From VRUE01 sp963701265 (lineage in GTDB: Bacteria; Actinomycetota; Thermoleophilia; Solirubrobacterales; 70-9): DNA of 64,000 nucleotides. Every line of letters begins with the position of its first letter. The stretch's first letter is position 1. This document shows positions 35,539-45,663 of this stretch, one piece after another. Below the pieces are notes generated by a model. That model was not told the origin of the DNA, ran no database searches, and saw only the letters and a list, made by a program, of their open reading frames with translations. The DNA lies in assembly GCA_963701265.1 (NCBI GenBank), contig OY969581.1:434001-498000 (forward strand), written 5' to 3'. Position numbers and translations under genes: made by a program.

Positions 35539-36146
35539 TTACTCGCTCACCACCACGCGCGCCGGCCGGATCAGCTGCTCGCCGAGCCGGTACCCCTTCT
35601 GCATCACCTCGACGATCGTTCCCGACTCAACTCCCTCGGCCGGCAGCGTGGATAGCGCCTCATGCTGCATCGGGTCGAACTTCTCCCCTTGTGGATTCAC
35701 GGCCTCGACCCCGTTCCGAGAGAGCGAGTCCCGCAAGCTCCTGAACACAAGCAGCACCCCGTGTGAGAGCCCATCCTCCGAGTCACCCTCGGGGTCTAGG
35801 CCAGCGGCCTGAATCGCCCGCTCCAGATCGTCGAGGACCGGCACCACCTCCCGAATCACCTCAGTTTTTCCACGAGCGGACGCCGCCTGAACCTCCGCGG
35901 TCATCCGCTTACGAAAATTCTCGAAGTCAGCCTTGGTCCGCTTGGCAAGGTCGAGGTACTCATCTCGCTCGCGCTGGGTGTCGGCGAGCAATGCATCGAT
36001 ATCGGTCTCGACTCGATCCGCCTCTTCCGCGGGTGGCGCGGACTCGGGGGGGCCGAGAACGGAGGCATCGCCCCCGCCCGCAGGCCCCCCCGAGGCCGTG
36101 TCAGGCCCCGCGGCAGTGTGGTCGCGTCCCTGATCGTCCTGATGAC

Positions 36147-36150
<4 letters not shown>
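35539..36150 (-). CDS. grpE: nucleotide exchange factor GrpE
   Basis: The 203-residue protein has a long acidic, low-complexity N-terminus (about 1-60), a long coiled coil (ERDEYLDLAKRTKADFENFRKRM) and the compact beta domain with VLDDLERAI and GYRLGEQLIRPARVVVSE. It releases ADP from DnaK. Its ATG overlaps the dnaK stop by four bases, and dnaJ begins three bases after its stop. Confidence 0.96.
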
Positions 36151-38054
<1,904 letters not shown>

Positions 38055-38260
38055 TATTAAGTCCTCCAGCTCTAGTTCGTTCTGCCTAAGAAATCTAAGC
38101 GTCAGTATGGCAGATTTGTTGGGGGATGCAAATCGTCTGCTTATAGTGGGTTTGCAGTTCGTCAAGCCGGGCACCCGCGAGGGGCGGGCGCCGGGTGGGA
38201 GGCGCCTCTACGGAAACCGACTCGCCGGCTGGCGGCGGGTTGCCAACCAAGAGGAGCCAC

Positions 38261-39472
38261 ATGAATCGACCTCACGCATCTCGTCTGCCGGGGCTGGTCG
38301 TGCTTGCGGCAGCGCTCGTTTTCGCGCTGTTGCCGGCGCTTGCCTCGGGCAAGGCGCACGACAGCCGCGGCCATCACGACAACCACGGTCACCATCACGC
38401 CAAGCACCACGGTCACGGCCATCACGGTCACCACGGCAAAGGCCATGGCCACGGCAATGGCAAGCGCGACCTGACGGTTATGACCCGGAATCTCTATCTG
38501 GGCTCCAGCCTCGGGCCGGCGCTCGAAGCGGCAACCCCGGAAGCATTCGTCGAAGGCGTCGCGCGGATCTACGCGACCGTGCAGTACACGAACTTCCCGC
38601 AGCGCGCCGAGGCAATCGCCGACGAGATCGAGGAAACGTCACCGGACCTGATCGGCCTGCAGGAGGTCTCGAAGTGGACGACGGGCGGCTTGAACCCGCC
38701 CCCCGGCTACGACTTCCTCGCCATCCTGGAAAACGATCTCGAAGCCCGGGGGCTGCACTACTCGACCGCCGCGATCGCGCATAACGCGAACATCGGGCCG
38801 GCGCCGCTCGTCTCAGAAACCTGCCCTGTGGTGGCGGAACAGTTCACCTGCTCCGTGCAGCTCGAAGATCGCGACGTGATCCTCGTCAACGACGACACTC
38901 CGGGACTGACCTGGAACAACCCGCAAAGCGGCCGCTACGCAACTCAACAGTCGATCGAATCGCCGGTCGGCCCGCTCTCGTTCGACCGCGGCTGGGCCAG
39001 CATCGACGCGAAGTTGAAGGGCCAGCCGTTCCGCTTCGTCGACACCCACCTCGAAACCGAGGAATCGCCGCTCGTGCAGCAGGCGCAAGCGGCCGAATTC
39101 CTCGCCGGCCCCGGCAAGGGCGGGACGATCATCGCCACCGGCGATTTCAACTCCGCCTCGGACGGCTCGACGACCACCTCCTACGCGCAGCTCACCGCGC
39201 CCGGCAAGTTCCGCGACAGCTGGAACGAGAAACTGCTCGGGCCCGGCAGCTCCTGCTGTCAGGAGTCGAACACCCCGCCGCTCGCGCCGGGGGCGCTGAA
39301 CAATCCGGTCTCGACCTTGCGGACTCGGATCGACCTGATCCTCAGCCGCGGCGCCGCCCGCTCAGACGGAGACGATGCCGAGCTGATCGGGGACACGCCA
39401 TTCCAGGCAACTCCACCGTTCTGGCCCTCCGACCACGCGGGAGTAGTCGCCGACCTGCAGCTCGGTGGCTAA
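38261..39472 (+). CDS. secreted endonuclease/exonuclease/phosphatase-family protein with His-rich segment
   Basis: The product is 403 residues. ATG 38261 has GAGGAG 6 bases upstream and starts a Sec signal peptide (about 1-32). The mature protein begins with a His-rich stretch: 16 His within residues 33-64, mostly HGHH-type repeats. The catalytic EEP domain follows with MTRNLYLG, GLQEV, DTHLE, ATGDFNS, RIDLILSR and WPSDHAGV, so Asn, Glu, Asp-Asn and Asp-His are all kept. It is probably a metal-dependent phosphodiesterase or nuclease outside the cell. The His run may bind Zn, Ni or Cu. GAA codons are unusually frequent compared with neighbouring genes. Confidence 0.9.
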   Translation: MNRPHASRLPGLVVLAAALVFALLPALASGKAHDSRGHHDNHGHHHAKHHGHGHHGHHGKGHGHGNGKRDLTVMTRNLYLGSSLGPALEAATPEAFVEGVARIYATVQYTNFPQRAEAIADEIEETSPDLIGLQEVSKWTTGGLNPPPGYDFLAILENDLEARGLHYSTAAIAHNANIGPAPLVSETCPVVAEQFTCSVQLEDRDVILVNDDTPGLTWNNPQSGRYATQQSIESPVGPLSFDRGWASIDAKLKGQPFRFVDTHLETEESPLVQQAQAAEFLAGPGKGGTIIATGDFNSASDGSTTTSYAQLTAPGKFRDSWNEKLLGPGSSCCQESNTPPLAPGALNNPVSTLRTRIDLILSRGAARSDGDDAELIGDTPFQATPPFWPSDHAGVVADLQLGG

Positions 39473-39485
39473 CCAGCTGACATAA

Positions 39486-39598
39486 GGACCATCCCCGGGA
39501 GGGGTGGAACGTCTTGCACTTTTTTGGGTTATCAAGGCGCGGCCGCTAGGCCGCGTCTTCCCAAAAAAGTTAAGTGAAACCCCTCCCGGGGATGGTCC
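39486..39598. terminator. large nested hairpin between convergent genes
   Basis: A perfect 20-bp outer stem (39486-39505 with 39579-39598), an 11-bp middle stem (ACTTTTTTGGG at 39518-39528 with its complement at 39560-39570) and an inner stem of about 8 bp (GCGCGGCC near 39537) are nested in one structure. It fills the gap between the secreted phosphoesterase and the cytochrome c gene, whose 3' ends face each other. It most likely terminates transcription from both sides. Confidence 0.8.
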
Positions 39599-39602
39599 GG
39601 CG

Positions 39603-40019
39603 CTAACCCTCTCCCGCGGTGCGGGCGACGAATTCGGACACTTCCTTCGCCTGCTCTTGGTTGAGGATGCCGCCCGGCATCCGGCCCGGGGTAGTGCTGC
39701 TGTCGACGCCGACTTCGACCGCATTGAGGACGCGGCCTTCGATCCCTTTGAGCGCCGAAGCGTCGCTCGGGTCCGCCGGGCCGGCAGGCGCCAGCAGCTC
39801 ATCGAGGTCGGGGCCGTAGTTGCCGTCGGTGCCGGCCGCGTACAGCGTGTGGCAGGTGCCGCAGTTGGTCTGGAAGAGGCTTTGGCCGCTCTTCAGGTCT
39901 GCTGGCACCTCCTGGGCACCGCGCTCGGCATCGCCGTCGGAGCGGAAGGCGAACCAGGGGATCAGGACCGCGAGGAATACGACCAGCAGGCCGAAGACGA
40001 TGAACGTTTTTTTGCTCAT
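39603..40019 (-). CDS. membrane-anchored c-type cytochrome
   Basis: The product is 138 residues from ATG 40019. A hydrophobic N-terminal anchor (about 5-25) is followed by a single cytochrome c domain. The heme motif is C53-GT-C56-H57, and a likely axial Met is in GRMPGG near 113. It would carry electrons outside the cytoplasmic membrane, for instance to or from a terminal oxidase. The ATG overlaps the stop of the nth gene, an arrangement without obvious functional link. The longer start at 40064 lies inside nth. Confidence 0.9.
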   Translation of the reverse strand: MSKKTFIVFGLLVVFLAVLIPWFAFRSDGDAERGAQEVPADLKSGQSLFQTNCGTCHTLYAAGTDGNYGPDLDELLAPAGPADPSDASALKGIEGRVLNAVEVGVDSSTTPGRMPGGILNQEQAKEVSEFVARTAGEG

Positions 40020-40681
40020 TTGCGCCCGGCACGGTACCAGGGACACATTCGGCGTAGCTCGCACTCGCCGCAGCGCGGTTTCGGCCGGCAGACCTCGCGG
40101 CCGTGGCGGATCAGATTCATATGCAGCTCGTAGGCATCCTCGGGATCGACTACGGCCTGCATCTCGTCGTGGGCGCGTTCGAAGGAGGCTTTCTCGGGAA
40201 AGAGGCCGAGCCGGCCGCCGACCCGGTGGACGTGCACGTCGACGGGGATCTCGGGGATGCCCCAGGAGAACATCAGCACGCAGGCGGCCGTTTTACGCCC
40301 TACCCCTGGCAGCGAGTCGAGATAGGCCATCGATTCCGCCGGCGGCGCCGTCTCGGTCCAGTCGAGGTCGGGTTTCTCGCCGAGCTGTTCGAGGATTGCC
40401 TGGATCCGCGGCGCCTTCTGTTTGCCCAGGCCGCCCGGCCGGATCGCCTCCTCGACCTCGTTGACCGGCACGTCGCGAACTTCCTCCCAGGTCGGGAAGC
40501 GCTCGCGCAGGGCGGCAAAGGCGCGATCGCGGTTGCGGTCGTTGGTGTGCTGGGAGAGCACCGTCTTGATCAGCTCGGCGATCGGATGCCGGTGCGGCTC
40601 GTTGACCGGCTGTCCGTACATCTCGCGCAAGCGGTTGCGAATTGCGCGGACGCGGCGCTTCGGCGGTCGCTTCCAATCCAT
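40016..40681 (-). CDS. nth: endonuclease III (DNA glycosylase/AP lyase)
   Basis: The 221-residue enzyme removes oxidised pyrimidines. The helix-hairpin-helix LPGVGRKTAACV contains the catalytic Lys, and PVDVHVHRVGGRLGL holds the catalytic Asp. The C-terminal cysteines in CRPKPRCGECELRRMC form the 4Fe-4S cluster. The early motif TVLSQHTNDRNRD replaces the usual LSAQTTD; changes there are known among Nth homologues. ATG 40681 gives the normal length. It overlaps the cytochrome gene by four bases. Confidence 0.92.
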   Translation of the reverse strand: MDWKRPPKRRVRAIRNRLREMYGQPVNEPHRHPIAELIKTVLSQHTNDRNRDRAFAALRERFPTWEEVRDVPVNEVEEAIRPGGLGKQKAPRIQAILEQLGEKPDLDWTETAPPAESMAYLDSLPGVGRKTAACVLMFSWGIPEIPVDVHVHRVGGRLGLFPEKASFERAHDEMQAVVDPEDAYELHMNLIRHGREVCRPKPRCGECELRRMCPWYRAGRK

Positions 40682-40714
40682 GCCGCGGACCCTAGCCAGG
40701 CATATGGTTGCAGC

Positions 40715-41533
40715 GTGGCGGCGATCGAAGAGGGGGAGCTGCGGCTTGACGGAGTGCGCGTCTTCTACCGCCGCGTTGCGGGCGAGGGCACGCCGACCGT
40801 CTACTGCCACGGCAACCCGACCCACGGCGAGGACTGGCTGCCCTTCCTCGAGCGCGGCGGGCCGGCAATCGCGATCGACATGCCGGGTTGGGGCCGCTCC
40901 GACCATCCCGACGCGGCCGGCTTCGACTACTCGATGTACGGGCTCTCGGCTTTCCTCGAGCGCTGCCTCGAAGAGCTCGGTATCGGTCGCCGCAAGCTGG
41001 TCATCCACGACTGGGGCTGCCTGGCGCTGATCGCCGCCCAGCACCGCCCAGACTTGGTCGAGAGGCTGGTGGTGATGAACGCGGTGCCGCTGCTGCCGGG
41101 CTACCGCTGGCACTGGGTGGCGCAGATCTGGCGCCGTCGCGGGCTCGGCGAGCTCGCCAACGCGACCGCCACCAAGTCGTCGATGGGATTGATCATGCGC
41201 CAGCTCTCGGGTAACCGTCGGCCGATGCCACCGCAGTTCATCGAGATGATCTGGCGCCACATGGATCACGGCACCAACGAGGCCACCCTCGCCCTCTACC
41301 GCCACGCCGACCCCGCGCGCCTGGCGCTCGCCGGCAAGGACCTGAACCGCCTGACCTGCCCCTCGCTGGTGCTCTGGGGTGCCAACGACCCCTTCCTCAA
41401 GCCCCGCTTCGCAGAGGGCTATGCCGGAGCTCTTCCCAACTCCACGCTCAAACTCGTCCCAGGCGCCGGCCACTGGCCCTGGATCGACGACGCCCGGGCC
41501 GTCGGCACGGTTCTCGACTTTCTGGACGCTTAA
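40715..41533 (+). CDS. alpha/beta hydrolase of haloalkane dehalogenase / epoxide hydrolase type
   Basis: The product is 272 residues from GTG 40715. The oxyanion segment YCHGNPTHGEDW and the nucleophile elbow VIHDWGCLAL, with Asp in place of Ser, point to haloalkane dehalogenases and epoxide hydrolases. WGANDPF carries a possible second acid and GAGHWPWIDD the catalytic His. It is divergent from nth, with a 33-base gap. The natural substrate is unknown; real dehalogenase activity cannot be assumed from sequence. Confidence 0.88.
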   Translation: MAAIEEGELRLDGVRVFYRRVAGEGTPTVYCHGNPTHGEDWLPFLERGGPAIAIDMPGWGRSDHPDAAGFDYSMYGLSAFLERCLEELGIGRRKLVIHDWGCLALIAAQHRPDLVERLVVMNAVPLLPGYRWHWVAQIWRRRGLGELANATATKSSMGLIMRQLSGNRRPMPPQFIEMIWRHMDHGTNEATLALYRHADPARLALAGKDLNRLTCPSLVLWGANDPFLKPRFAEGYAGALPNSTLKLVPGAGHWPWIDDARAVGTVLDFLDA

Positions 41534-41555
41534 CGCGGCGATTACAATTTGTCCG

Positions 41556-42338
41556 ATGCGCCGCGCTTTTGCCGCAGTCACGGCACGATTGCCCCAGGGC
41601 TGGGGAGATCTTGGCCGCCAGATCGGCCTTCTGCTGATCGTTGACCTCGCCTACGAGTCCGCCCGCGGCCTCGCCGAGGGTAAGCACGCCCCTGCCTTCG
41701 CCCACGGCCAGGCGATCATCGACTTCGAGCGCGGCACCCACACCTTCTTCGAGCCGGCGCTGCAGGAATTCTTCCTCGGTGCGACCTGGGTTATCGACTT
41801 CGCCAACCAGATCTACATGAACAGCCAGTTCGCGGTCGTCCTCGGCTTCTTCTTCTGGGTCTACTTCTTCCGCAACGACGCCTACTACTTCGTCCGCAAC
41901 ATGTTCATGGTGGCGATGGGCCTGGCCGTGGTCGGCTACACGCTCTACCCGACCGCCCCGCCCCGGCTCTTCCCGCAGTACGGCTTCGCCGACACGATCA
42001 ACGACTTCTCCAGCGTCAACCACGACTCGGCCCTGGTCAAGCTCTTCATCAATCCCTACGCGGCGGTGCCCAGCATGCACTGCGCTTTCTCGGCGATGAT
42101 CGGCCTCAGCGGTGCCCGCCTCTCGCGTCACCGCGTCACCCGCGCGTTTTGGATCGCCTGGCCCTTGCTGGTGGCCTGGGTCGTGGTCGTCACCGGAAAT
42201 CACTACTGGGTCGACGTGGCGCTCGGCTGGACGGTCGCCGCCACCTCGGCGCTCGTCGCCCAGCGTCTGCTGGCCCGCGCCCGTCCGCACGCCTGGGCCT
42301 GGCGCTACTCGCCGGGGCCGCGCGAGGCCGAGGCCTAA
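41556..42338 (+). CDS. PAP2/inositol-phosphorylceramide-synthase-like membrane protein
   Basis: This 260-residue protein has about six membrane segments and the lipid phosphatase motifs PSMHCAFSAMIG (catalytic His region) and TGNHYWVDVALG (second His and Asp). It resembles the PAP2-related proteins annotated as inositol phosphorylceramide synthases. It lies directly before a CDP-alcohol phosphatidyltransferase and ino1, so a role in moving or removing inositol-phosphate headgroups is plausible. In actinobacteria a true sphingolipid role would be unusual. The ATG at 41556 begins a typical N-terminus. Confidence 0.87.
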   Translation: MRRAFAAVTARLPQGWGDLGRQIGLLLIVDLAYESARGLAEGKHAPAFAHGQAIIDFERGTHTFFEPALQEFFLGATWVIDFANQIYMNSQFAVVLGFFFWVYFFRNDAYYFVRNMFMVAMGLAVVGYTLYPTAPPRLFPQYGFADTINDFSSVNHDSALVKLFINPYAAVPSMHCAFSAMIGLSGARLSRHRVTRAFWIAWPLLVAWVVVVTGNHYWVDVALGWTVAATSALVAQRLLARARPHAWAWRYSPGPREAEA

Positions 42339-42371
42339 CCTGCCGCGGCCCCGCCCGGTAGCCTCACCCCG

Positions 42372-43037
42372 ATGGATTCACCGGCGCCCCCGAGGGCCCC
42401 TGGCCCTCGCCGCAACGGTCGTCAGGCCCGCAACGGCCAAGAGCTGCGCGCCTACGCCCGCGACCGCCTGATCGAGTCGCGGCTGACCCCGAACGCGATC
42501 TCGGTCGCCGGCCTGATCGGCAACCTGGTCGCCGCCGCGCTGGTCACCCAGGAACTCTTCTTCCTTGGCGGCATCGCCTTCATCCTCGGCTCGGTGATGG
42601 ACACCCTCGACGGCCGCTACTCGCGGATGTCGGGCAAGGGCACGCTCTTCGGCGCCTTCCTCGACTCGACCCTGGACCGGATCGAGGAGGGCATCGTGCT
42701 CGCAGCCGTGGCCGGCTACTTCGCCGCCAACGGCGAAGATTTCGCCGCCGCGATGTGCGTCGTCGCCGTGCTCGGCTCGCTGATGGTCTCCTACACCCGC
42801 GCCCGCGCCGAGGCGCTCGGCGTCGAGTGCAAGGTGGGGTTGGCTACGCGTCCTGTGCGGGTAGTCATACTCTCCATCGGCTTGGTCTTCGCCAAGGGCG
42901 CCGGGATCGGAGATTTCGAACTGCTGGCGCCCTCGGTCTACTTGATCGCGGCGCTGACCATCATCACCACGATCCAGCGTGTATGGCACGTCCGAAACCA
43001 GCTTTCAAACGAGGCCCCGGACCCAACAGATCTGTAA
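42372..43037 (+). CDS. CDP-alcohol phosphatidyltransferase (probable phosphatidylinositol-phosphate synthase)
   Basis: The 221-residue integral membrane enzyme has the CAPT motif in DTLDGRYSRMSGKG followed by GAFLDSTLDR. The four Asp that bind metal are intact; the usual Ala before the Arg is Ser. It should attach an alcohol to CDP-diacylglycerol. The ino1 gene begins 61 bases downstream, which makes inositol-1-phosphate the likely acceptor, as in mycobacterial PIP synthase. Phosphatidylglycerol-phosphate synthase is the main alternative. Confidence 0.88.
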   Translation: MDSPAPPRAPGPRRNGRQARNGQELRAYARDRLIESRLTPNAISVAGLIGNLVAAALVTQELFFLGGIAFILGSVMDTLDGRYSRMSGKGTLFGAFLDSTLDRIEEGIVLAAVAGYFAANGEDFAAAMCVVAVLGSLMVSYTRARAEALGVECKVGLATRPVRVVILSIGLVFAKGAGIGDFELLAPSVYLIAALTIITTIQRVWHVRNQLSNEAPDPTDL

Positions 43038-43098
43038 CCAGTCGCGGCTCAGGGTGTCCCTTGCCACCTAGCCCGATCGAGGAAGGACTTCGAACTAC

Positions 43099-44274
43099 AT
43101 GAGCGATAGCAACGGAGCAAACGGCAGCAACGGCGCCGCCCGCACGGACGAGAAGGTCCGCGTAGCGATAGTCGGCACCGGCAACTGCGCCAACAGCTTC
43201 ATCCAGGGCGTCCAGTACTACAAGGACGCCGACCCCTCCGAGGAAGTGCCCGGCCTGATGCACGTCGACCTGGGCGGCTACCACGTCGGCGACGTCGAGT
43301 TCGTCGCCGCCTTCGACATCGACTCCGAGAAGGTCGGCAAGGACCTCTCCGAGGCGATCTGGTCCGGCCAGAACGACACGATCAAATTTGCCGAGGTGCC
43401 CAACCTCGGGGTCAAGGTCGAGCGTGGCATGACCCTCGACGGCCTCGGCAAGTACCTGAAGGAGAAGATCACCAAGGCGCCGGGCGAAACCGCTGACGTC
43501 GTCGGCATCCTCAAGGAGACCAAGGCAGATGTGCTCGTCTGTTACCTGCCGGTCGGCTCCGAGGACGCGACCAAGTGGTACGTCGAGCAGGCGCTCAAGG
43601 CCGGCGTCGGCTTCGTCAACTGCCTGCCCGTCTTCATCGCCCGCGAGGACTACTGGGACAAGCGCTTCAAAGAGGCCGGCCTGCCGATCATCGGCGACGA
43701 CATCAAGTCCCAGGTCGGGGCGACGATCGTCCACCGCCAGCTGGCGCGCCTCTTCCACGACCGCGGCGTCCGCGTTGAGCGCACCTCGCAGCTCAATGTC
43801 GGCGGCAACATGGACTTCTACAACATGCTCGAGCGCGAGCGGCTCGACTCGAAGAAGATCTCGAAGACCAACGCCGTCACCTCGATCATGGGCCATGAGC
43901 TGCCCGCCGAGGACGTCCACGTTGGCCCCTCCGACTACGTCGCCTGGCTGACCGACCGCAAGTGGGCGCACATCCGGCTCGAGGGCAAAGCCTTCGGCGA
44001 CGTGCCGCTCAACGTCGAGCTCAAGCTCGAGGTCTGGGACTCGCCGAACTCGGCCGGCGTCGTGATCGACGCGGTGCGGCTGATCAAGCTGGCGCTCAAC
44101 AACGGCATTGCCGGCCAGCTCGACGGGCCCTCCAGCTACCTGATGAAGTCGCCGCACTCGCAGCGTCCCGACGACGAAGCGCGCGAACAGACCGAGGAGT
44201 TCATTGCGGCTAACCAGCGCGGCAAGGGTGGGACTCCCAAGGCGGAGAAGCCGGCGACAGAGGTCGAGGCGTAG
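43099..44274 (+). CDS. ino1: inositol-3-phosphate synthase
   Basis: The 391-residue NAD-dependent enzyme turns glucose-6-phosphate into inositol phosphate. The Rossmann start VRVAIVGTGNCANSFIQGV is at about 18-36 after a Ser/Asn/Gly-rich tail. Catalytic-domain segments include GDDIKSQVGATIVHRQLA and LNVGGNMDFYNML. It is longer than many actinobacterial homologues (about 360) owing to both tails. It completes the phosphatidylinositol module with the two genes upstream. A strong hairpin follows its stop. Confidence 0.95.
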   Translation: MSDSNGANGSNGAARTDEKVRVAIVGTGNCANSFIQGVQYYKDADPSEEVPGLMHVDLGGYHVGDVEFVAAFDIDSEKVGKDLSEAIWSGQNDTIKFAEVPNLGVKVERGMTLDGLGKYLKEKITKAPGETADVVGILKETKADVLVCYLPVGSEDATKWYVEQALKAGVGFVNCLPVFIAREDYWDKRFKEAGLPIIGDDIKSQVGATIVHRQLARLFHDRGVRVERTSQLNVGGNMDFYNMLERERLDSKKISKTNAVTSIMGHELPAEDVHVGPSDYVAWLTDRKWAHIRLEGKAFGDVPLNVELKLEVWDSPNSAGVVIDAVRLIKLALNNGIAGQLDGPSSYLMKSPHSQRPDDEAREQTEEFIAANQRGKGGTPKAEKPATEVEA

Positions 44275-44275
44275 A

Positions 44276-44345
44276 GGGACGCCGGGGGTAGGTTTCCGGG
44301 CCGGCCTTCGGCCGGGAGTTCCCGGAAACCCACCCCCGGCGTCCC
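44276..44345. terminator. 25-bp-stem terminator hairpin with UUCG tetraloop
   Basis: Arms 44276-44300 and 44321-44345 are complementary with one mismatch. Between them CGGCC-TTCG-GCCGG (44302-44315) forms an inner stem closed by a cUUCGg tetraloop, one of the most stable RNA loops. The structure starts two bases after the ino1 stop. It has no T-run, so it may work as an mRNA-stabilising or Rho-independent-like end. Confidence 0.8.
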
Positions 44346-44376
44346 AATCCCTCCGATCCCTGCCCGGATCGGTCTT

Positions 44377-45663
44377 ATGCTGCGGCCAGTGTCCGAGAAG
44401 CTTTCGATTGTGCAGGTCACGCCGCACCGGCGGAGCACAGATAACCCGGTTAACCGGTACATCGAGCGGGTTTCGGGGGAGCTGGAGCGGCGCGGTCACA
44501 GCGTGCAGATCGCCGGTGTCGGCGATCAGGTCAAAAAGCTGCTGCGCGCCTCCACCGCGGACATCGTCCACGTCCACGACCCCTTTGCACCGCGCGTCTC
44601 CTCGACCGCCCTGCGCCACTCCTCGGCGCTCAACGTCGCCACCTTCCACGCCCCGCAGGAGCGCGTTCTCTCGACCCAGGTGGCGCGGCCGCTGGTCGAG
44701 ATCTTCTTCGGCCGCCTCGATGCGCGCACGGTCAGCTCGGCGCAGACGGGCGAATTGCTGGAGCGCTACTTCCCCGCCTCCTACGAGCTCGTCCCGCCCG
44801 GGGGAGGCGAGCGCGAGTGGTCCCAGGTCGCCGATGAGCTGGAGGCGATCTACCTGCGGCTGGCGGCGCGCCGCCACGACCCGACCGGGAACCCGGCGCT
44901 GCGCCGCCGGATCGCGGAGCGGCCGCTGATCGAGGTCGACCTGCACATGCACACCGATCACTCGACCGACTGCGCGACTCCGGTCGAGGTGCTGCTGGAG
45001 ACGGCTCGCGACCGCGGTCTCGGGGCGATCGCGATCACCGACCACAACGAGGTCTCGGGGGCGCTGGAGGCACGCAAGATCGCCGAGGGCATGGACGACA
45101 TCAAGGTGATCGTCGCCGAGGAGGTGAAGACGGCCGAGCAGGGCGAGGTGATCGGGCTCTTCCTCGAGGAGAAGATCCCGAAGGGGATGACGATGGCGGA
45201 GACGATCGCCGCGATCCGCGCGCAGGGTGGGCTCGTCTACGTGCCGCATCCCTTCGACCGCTTCCACTCGGTGCCCGATTACAAGCACCTGCTCGACATG
45301 GTCGAGGAGATCGACGTACTCGAGGTCTTCAACCCGCGTGTCGCCGTCACCGCCTTCAACGAGGAGGCCGAACGCTTCGCCCGCAAGTACCGGATCGTGC
45401 CGGGGGCGGGCTCCGACAGCCACGTCGCCCAGGGCCTCGGCAGCGTGCGGGTGCGGATCCACGACTTCGACGGGCCCGAGGAGTTCCTCGAGGCGATGCG
45501 GGACGCCGACATCACCCGCAAGCACAAGAACCTCGTCTACGTGCAGACGCTGAAGCTGCTGCAGACGGCGGGGCGGCCGAAGGCGCCCAAACGCAGCGTT
45601 CCCGACGCCAAGCCGGTCCGCGGCGGGCGCCCGCGCAAACGCCGGCCGGCGAGCAAGAGCTGA
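44377..45663 (+). CDS. fusion of a partial GT4 glycosyltransferase domain with a PHP phosphoesterase domain
   Basis: The protein is 428 residues. Residues about 8-155 look like the N-terminal half of a GT-B fold enzyme (IVQVTPHRRSTDNPVNRYIERVSGELERRG, ADIVHVHDPF), but the nucleotide-sugar-binding half is absent. Residues about 185-400 form a PHP domain with the metal motifs DLHMHTDHS, ITDHNEVSG, VAEEVKT, YVPHPFDRF and GSDSH all present. The C-terminal 25 residues are basic. PHP enzymes hydrolyse phosphoesters. The GT half may be a binding module. The stop overlaps the ATG of the next gene. Confidence 0.85.
   Translation: MLRPVSEKLSIVQVTPHRRSTDNPVNRYIERVSGELERRGHSVQIAGVGDQVKKLLRASTADIVHVHDPFAPRVSSTALRHSSALNVATFHAPQERVLSTQVARPLVEIFFGRLDARTVSSAQTGELLERYFPASYELVPPGGGEREWSQVADELEAIYLRLAARRHDPTGNPALRRRIAERPLIEVDLHMHTDHSTDCATPVEVLLETARDRGLGAIAITDHNEVSGALEARKIAEGMDDIKVIVAEEVKTAEQGEVIGLFLEEKIPKGMTMAETIAAIRAQGGLVYVPHPFDRFHSVPDYKHLLDMVEEIDVLEVFNPRVAVTAFNEEAERFARKYRIVPGAGSDSHVAQGLGSVRVRIHDFDGPEEFLEAMRDADITRKHKNLVYVQTLKLLQTAGRPKAPKRSVPDAKPVRGGRPRKRRPASKS

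Noticed and set aside
38055..38260. HAIR or CIRCE operator upstream of dnaK
   Set aside because: Neither CTTGAGT-N7-ACTCAAG nor TTAGCACTC-N9-GAGTGCTAA was found by eye; only weak symmetries such as GCAGATTTG with CAAATCGTCTGC near 38110-38140.
40715..41533. Naming the alpha/beta hydrolase a haloalkane dehalogenase
   Set aside because: The Asp nucleophile and HGNPT fit, but epoxide hydrolases share them and halide-binding residues cannot be confirmed by eye.
40016..41581. 521-codon reading that extends nth upstream
   Set aside because: The extension runs antisense through the alpha/beta hydrolase gene. The endonuclease III domain starts at the ATG at 40681.
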